This document shows positions 16,142 to 20,433 of a stretch of 20,433 bases of DNA, piece after piece (positions within the stretch are counted from its first letter, which is position 1; every line of letters begins with the position of its first letter). The stretch comes from JAYRWN01 sp041917975 (GTDB lineage: Bacteria; Bacteroidota; Bacteroidia; Chitinophagales; Saprospiraceae). A model generated the notes under the pieces. The model was not told the DNA's origin and did not search any database. It was given only the letters and a program-made list of their open reading frames with translations. Both the position numbers and the translations under genes were made by a program. Location of the stretch: NCBI GenBank assembly GCA_041917975.1, contig JAYRWN010000107.1, forward strand, positions 1 to 20,433. The letters are read 5' to 3'.

Positions 16142-19100
16142 TCAATCGATGTATTTAAGCATATCTTCTTTAAATAAAAGTCGCAAAACATGCAGGGCAT
16201 ATTCCATCTGGCCTTCGGTAATGCACATAGGTGGTTTAATCTTTAGCACGTTATCAAAAGGCCCGTCCGTACTGAGCAATAAGCCCATGGTCCGAGCCCT
16301 CCTGGCCAAATAGGCCGCCTGCGCCGTAGCCGGTGTTTTCAGGTCCGGATTAGTCACCAGTTCGAAGCCCAGGAATAACCCTTCACCCCGGACATCTCCG
16401 ATTATTCCAGCCTCTTTTTGGAGCTCCCGCAATCCTCGCTTCATTTGTTCACCTCGTTGTAAAGCATTTAGCTGTAGCTCATCCTCCCGGATAACTGTTA
16501 ATACTTCTTTGCCAATGACTGAGGATACCGGATTACCGCCAAAAGTGTTAAAATATTCCATACCATTATGGAAGGCTTGAGCAATGGCTGGTGTAGTTAC
16601 TACCGCAGCCAAGGGGTGTCCATTCCCAAATGGTTTGCCTATAGTTACAATGTCAGGAATCACACCACTTAATTCAAAAGCCCAGAAAGCCTTGCCTACT
16701 CTTCCCAAACCCGTTTGAACTTCATCAGCAATATAGACCCCACCCAGTGATCGTACCATACGGGCATAAGCTTGAGCTATGGTAGACGGTATCGGCACTT
16801 GACCGGCACAGCTCATGATGTGTTCCACAATCATGCCGGCAAGCCCAAATGGAGATTGGTGTAGCTCATTCAGTTGCTTTTCTGCTTGTCGGATCAATTC
16901 ACTCTCAGCAGTATGACCAGTGCATCGATACATGTCTGGTGCTTTTACCACCCGAATATATGCGGGTGCACCGGTGCCTCCTTTGCGGTCAAATTTATAC
17001 GAACTTAAGTCAATGCAGATATTCGTATTCCCATGATAGCCCATCTCCATAACCGCCATACCCCGCTGACCGGTGGCAGCTTTGGCTAACCGATAAGCTA
17101 ACTCATTGGCTTCACTTCCGGAGTTAACAAAAAAACAAACTTGCAAGGAGTCAGGTAAAAATGTGGTAAGTTGTTCTGCCAGTTCTATTATCGCAGGGTG
17201 TAGATAGCGGGTATTGGTATTTAATAACCCCATTTGGAGCTGGCCAGCCCGGACCACCCGTGGATTTTCATGCCCTACATGGGCAACATTATTTACTGTG
17301 TCCAGATATTTTCGTCCACTTTGATCGATGAGATAAGTTCCGTCCCCCCGTACCATATTCAAAGGGTCAGGCTGATAGGATACGCTTAAATTGGGGCTCA
17401 GCCTTTTTTGACGCCGCTGTAATAAATCTGCGATCGATGGTGCTTTTTGATGAGAATAAATAAAACTGTAACCACTCAACTGCCCCGGGTCCGGACACAG
17501 ACTAGCCCAGAGCATCATCTGATCAGGTCTGCTTACTCCGGGAAAATCTCCGGTAGAACCTAAGGGATGGAGTAAAATTTGAAAATGCAAATGCGGTGGC
17601 CATCCTCCGTTTTCTTCAGGATCGCCAAAAGTAGCCAGTTGTTCCCCGGCGGCAATAGACTGACCGACCAGTAAGTTTTCTAACACTTGTTTGGCCAGAT
17701 GACCATAGAGGGTGTAAAAAGTCAACTGGTCGTTAATCTTATGCTCCAAGATGACCGTTGGGCCATAATTTCGTTCACCAGCATTGTTTTTAACCTGGTA
17801 TACAACTCCCGGCCATGGTGCATAAACAGGCGTCCCGGCTTTATCCCACAAGTCCAAGCCCAAATGAACAGTTCTCCAGGCCAAACCTTGATTCGTGGTA
17901 ACGATAAATTCCGGGCTGGTGTACATTATCCTGGTCTCCAGATAACCGCCATATCCACATGTGGCCTCCCCATTGTCTAATAAGCGCTGAATGGTGCGCT
18001 CAAAATAAGGCAAGTCGCGCAAATCTTCAGCCGGGCCAAGCAGTGGATTAGTCAGTCCGAGATCTATCCACATTGCACGCTTAGGATCAATCTCTGTGAT
18101 TGGGAAAAAGGTCGGTCCGGTGGCTAACCACTGGTCAAAATGTAGTCGTGCAGGGCAAGGTTCAAGCCCCGCAGCCCAGCGCATGGTATAATAAATAAAT
18201 TCCGAATGATGTTGCAACCACGCATTAATGGCTTTCCAAGCTGGTGCATAGCTCACTTGTAGATAGGCGTTCTCCGGCTCTTCCTCTTGGTTTATGGCAG
18301 CATTAACTACAATGATTAACAACCTGGAACACACTAGCCCGTAAAGACAAGAGAGTTCATTTTCATTCAATGGTCTTACTTCATGATAGCCTCTGAGCAA
18401 ATGTACGGACGCTTCTAAAGGATCCTCTTGATCTAACGTGAGGTAGGTGATGCCTAACACCAGGTCCGAGATAACCGGATTCCATAAGACATCGCCATAA
18501 TCGATCATTCCGGTGACCTGGGGATTTTGAAAGTCAGAACTGACCAGTACATTATAATCGTTGGCATCAAAATAATTTATGCCCCAGGGCAGGTGAGACA
18601 GTTGTGTCCGGATAGCCTCAAAATTCCGGTGCAATTGCCGAGCCAAGGATTGTTTTACCGAATCCTGAATGACCGGAATTTTTGAAGCAGCCCAATCCGG
18701 ATTAGTCACATCCCATTTCAATTTTCGGTGCGCCGCAGGATGGTCCATGCCCTGGAGGGTAAGCCCGATGTGAGCAAGCGCAGCCCCTGCACTCTGCAAA
18801 AGAGTGGGCGAATGAGGACGGGTGTCCACCCATAGACGCCCATCCAGCCAATCAAAGATGCGTAATGCATATTTTTTCCCTTCCAGAACGACCTCATGAG
18901 TCAGAGCTCCGTCCTTTGTCGGAATTAGGTGGGGCATGCGTAATGGGGTCGGCAGCTCCCGTAACCGTTGACCCATGATATATTGCAGGTCTGTCAGTCC
19001 AAGTAAATCAGGACGGGCTTGGAGTAATTTTACCACATAAGAATCCTGATCCGTATCCAGACGAAAATTCAAATCATATTCGCCGGGAAGTGCCTTCCAC

Positions 19101-19159
19101 CGTCCGGTCAGGTGATAATACTCTTGAACCAGAAGAGCCAGTTGAGATTCGAATGTCAT
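16142..19159 (-). CDS. Three-domain enzyme: APH-type kinase, M23 peptidase, class III PLP phospholyase/aminotransferase
   Basis: This is a 1005-residue protein with no signal peptide, so probably cytoplasmic. Residues 1 to about 330 are an aminoglycoside phosphotransferase-like kinase. The catalytic loop YFDANDYNVLV has Asp198 and Asn203, with Tyr196 where His is usual, and the metal site IDYGD has Asp220. Residues about 385-560 are an M23/LytM metallopeptidase with complete ligands: His432 and Asp436 (HLGLD), His487 (YGHL) and His523/His525 (HLHF). Residues about 575-1000 are a fold-type I class III PLP enzyme: GSEANELA near 681, Asp812 (ADEVQTG), Lys842 for the Schiff base (IGKPFGNGHP) and NTFGGNP. 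Bacterial kinase/phospholyase fusions of this kind are documented and pointed to vertebrate hydroxylysine kinase and to the phospholyases for 5-phosphohydroxylysine and phosphoethanolamine. A phosphorylate-then-eliminate route on an amino alcohol or hydroxy amino acid is inferred; the M23 role is unknown. Confidence 0.9.
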   Translation of the reverse strand: MTFESQLALLVQEYYHLTGRWKALPGEYDLNFRLDTDQDSYVVKLLQARPDLLGLTDLQYIMGQRLRELPTPLRMPHLIPTKDGALTHEVVLEGKKYALRIFDWLDGRLWVDTRPHSPTLLQSAGAALAHIGLTLQGMDHPAAHRKLKWDVTNPDWAASKIPVIQDSVKQSLARQLHRNFEAIRTQLSHLPWGINYFDANDYNVLVSSDFQNPQVTGMIDYGDVLWNPVISDLVLGITYLTLDQEDPLEASVHLLRGYHEVRPLNENELSCLYGLVCSRLLIIVVNAAINQEEEPENAYLQVSYAPAWKAINAWLQHHSEFIYYTMRWAAGLEPCPARLHFDQWLATGPTFFPITEIDPKRAMWIDLGLTNPLLGPAEDLRDLPYFERTIQRLLDNGEATCGYGGYLETRIMYTSPEFIVTTNQGLAWRTVHLGLDLWDKAGTPVYAPWPGVVYQVKNNAGERNYGPTVILEHKINDQLTFYTLYGHLAKQVLENLLVGQSIAAGEQLATFGDPEENGGWPPHLHFQILLHPLGSTGDFPGVSRPDQMMLWASLCPDPGQLSGYSFIYSHQKAPSIADLLQRRQKRLSPNLSVSYQPDPLNMVRGDGTYLIDQSGRKYLDTVNNVAHVGHENPRVVRAGQLQMGLLNTNTRYLHPAIIELAEQLTTFLPDSLQVCFFVNSGSEANELAYRLAKAATGQRGMAVMEMGYHGNTNICIDLSSYKFDRKGGTGAPAYIRVVKAPDMYRCTGHTAESELIRQAEKQLNELHQSPFGLAGMIVEHIMSCAGQVPIPSTIAQAYARMVRSLGGVYIADEVQTGLGRVGKAFWAFELSGVIPDIVTIGKPFGNGHPLAAVVTTPAIAQAFHNGMEYFNTFGGNPVSSVIGKEVLTVIREDELQLNALQRGEQMKRGLRELQKEAGIIGDVRGEGLFLGFELVTNPDLKTPATAQAAYLARRARTMGLLLSTDGPFDNVLKIKPPMCITEGQMEYALHVLRLLFKEDMLKYID

Positions 19160-19286
19160 ATAAAGCCTTTGAAGCCCAAGTATACTGGTTTCCAGGCCGG
19201 CCTCGGAAATGAGTGCGCTAAATTTTAAAAAAATTTTTGTGATAGGGTCAAATACGCTTTACCCGCTTATGGCATGAAGCGATTGA

Positions 19287-20270
19287 TTACCATTGGTAAA
19301 GCCAAACATAAGTGGTATAACGTGTCGGAGGCGGATTATGAAATATTTTCCCATCAATTTTTTCACCGCAGCGGTTAGTTAATCTAAAGCCTTCTTGAAA
19401 AAATACCGGGTCGTCTTCATGTAGGCGGTACGCCGAGAATTCGTTTGTTTTGGGGTCGAAATGGGTAAGCCCGGCCAACTTATTGGTATAGCGGCCCTTT
19501 TGAAAATAATAAGTTCCTAAAAAGTAGTCTTCCAACCCTGATGATAAAAAAAGTGGCTCAGAGGTTCCATTCATGTAAGCCCTGATACAGGACTCCATGT
19601 AACTTAAATCGCTCCAATGATCAGATGATCGCAACCCCTTAGCTTCCATAGTAACCTGATATAGCATGCCAGAGCCATCAACCCGGCATAAATTAAACTC
19701 CTCTAAAGGCTGAGCCGTATGATTTATCAGTTTATAAAGCTTTAATCGGGCCTGAGCCGGCAATTTTACGCCATTAAAGGCCACCGGGTAATGTTCTGTT
19801 CCCCGCACGACCCACCAAAACGTTTGTACCCCTTCCGTTTCACTGTCCAGCTGGGCCGTTATCCGGATGTGGCTACCAAAAGGAATCCGGTAGGTGTTAT
19901 AAACACCACTTTGGTCCCCTGTTTTTCCTATCCGTTCGGTACCCCATGGCCCATAATTATCACTAAATCCAATGCCATGTCCTAAAAATAATTCCATAGC
20001 TATCGAAGGATTTTTTTCGTGATCCACATAAATCCTGATCATGGTTTTCTCGTAACCTGGAAAACTACCTCCAAACCACAAATGGGTAAGGCAACCCATA
20101 CCTGCGTAGTGGAATAATTCTGTCTCTTGGTCACGGGTTAAGACTGCCTGCTCCTTACCCATTGTGCCAAAAGTTTTATATTCAGACAAGGTTGAGGATT
20201 CCTGCGTCATGACCTGCATACAGAACATAATATTTATAGCCAGGGTGAGGATGCTATTTTTCAGAACCAC
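19287..20270 (-). CDS. Exported GH172 (DUF2961) glycoside hydrolase
   Basis: This is a 327-residue protein starting at GTG (20270). A stop codon lies two codons upstream in frame and the GTG gives a proper signal peptide (about residues 1-23, ending MTQE). The body matches DUF2961, now CAZy family GH172: HLWFGGSF near 63, RIYVDHEKNPSIAMEL near 79, SGLEDYFLGTYYFQKGRY near 244 and AYRLHEDDPVFF near 280, ending with a YVWLYQW strand. Glu247 and Glu285 lie where I recall the family's two catalytic glutamates. Characterised members act on difructose anhydride or D-arabinofuranosyl bonds as oligomers, so a furanoside substrate is a reasonable guess. It is a minimal single-domain form. The three-domain enzyme gene follows 127 bp downstream on the same strand. 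Confidence 0.88.
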   Translation of the reverse strand: MVLKNSILTLAINIMFCMQVMTQESSTLSEYKTFGTMGKEQAVLTRDQETELFHYAGMGCLTHLWFGGSFPGYEKTMIRIYVDHEKNPSIAMELFLGHGIGFSDNYGPWGTERIGKTGDQSGVYNTYRIPFGSHIRITAQLDSETEGVQTFWWVVRGTEHYPVAFNGVKLPAQARLKLYKLINHTAQPLEEFNLCRVDGSGMLYQVTMEAKGLRSSDHWSDLSYMESCIRAYMNGTSEPLFLSSGLEDYFLGTYYFQKGRYTNKLAGLTHFDPKTNEFSAYRLHEDDPVFFQEGFRLTNRCGEKIDGKIFHNPPPTRYTTYVWLYQW

Positions 20271-20433
20271 CGTTTAATGTTTTAAGAAAAAATAGTTCTT
20301 AGCCGTTTTTAGTGGGTAACCCAAGATCCAGTCCACCGAGGTGAAAATAAATGACTATTATAAAATTATTAGTATTTGAAAAACCACGTGCTATTCGTTT
20401 TATCTCCTGAATTTTTAGATTTATTCTTTCAGC
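20271..20433. other. Region upstream of the GH172 gene, to window end
   Basis: AT-rich 163 bp with no convincing gene. One plus-strand frame of 19 codons starts at 20351 and has no support. It presumably holds the GH172 promoter (minus strand), but I saw no full match to the TAnnTTTG box. Confidence 0.5.

Noticed and set aside
19217..19235. AT-rich inverted repeat (AAATTTT/AAAATTT) between GH172 and the three-domain gene
   Set aside because: It is low-complexity A/T sequence that could pair by chance; too weak for a terminator or operator call.
19274..19378. Plus-strand 34-codon frame at the 3' end of the GH172 gene
   Set aside because: It overlaps the conserved GH172 C-terminus in antisense and has no independent evidence.

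Overview
The window looks like chromosomal DNA from a member of the Bacteroidota, probably a relative of the Saprospiria. This is an inference from several signs: a UvrA of the kind common in that phylum, Shine-Dalgarno-poor and A-rich translation starts, possible Bacteroidetes-type promoters (TAnnTTTG -7 boxes), a predicted secreted protein ending in an IPTL-CTERM sorting signal, and a set of exported glycoside hydrolases. No transposase, integrase, phage gene, CRISPR array or rRNA was seen.

Left part (1-5100, mostly plus strand): the end of a conserved hypothetical protein cut by the window edge; a rhomboid protease; a probable two-gene operon of an IlvD/Edd-type sugar-acid dehydratase and a GntP-family sugar-acid symporter; and a small secreted protein with a PKD-like region and an IPTL-CTERM tail. 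Middle part (5100-10230): a cysteine-rich lipoprotein (minus) divergent from a GH29 alpha-L-fucosidase lipoprotein (plus), with a palindrome in the gap between them; tRNA-Cys(GCA) with a strong terminator; a large exported GH3 enzyme carrying a PA14-like insertion; and an overlooked 58-residue single-pass membrane protein (minus).

Right part (10500-20433): uvrA (minus) divergent from an ECF sigma factor (plus); an exported FKBP prolyl isomerase (plus); then a minus-strand series of a GH172 (DUF2961) enzyme, a 1005-residue three-domain enzyme (APH-type kinase, M23 metallopeptidase, class III PLP enzyme) and a TerC-family membrane protein.

The common theme is use of glycans and small molecules: surface or periplasmic GH29, GH3 and GH172 enzymes could release sugars, while the GntP/dehydratase pair would take up and dehydrate aldonic acids. 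The most unusual item is the three-domain enzyme. It resembles the bacterial fusions that led to the discovery of hydroxylysine kinase and of the phospholyases acting on phosphoethanolamine and 5-phosphohydroxylysine, but here an M23 domain with an intact metal site sits between the two halves, in a protein with no visible export signal.
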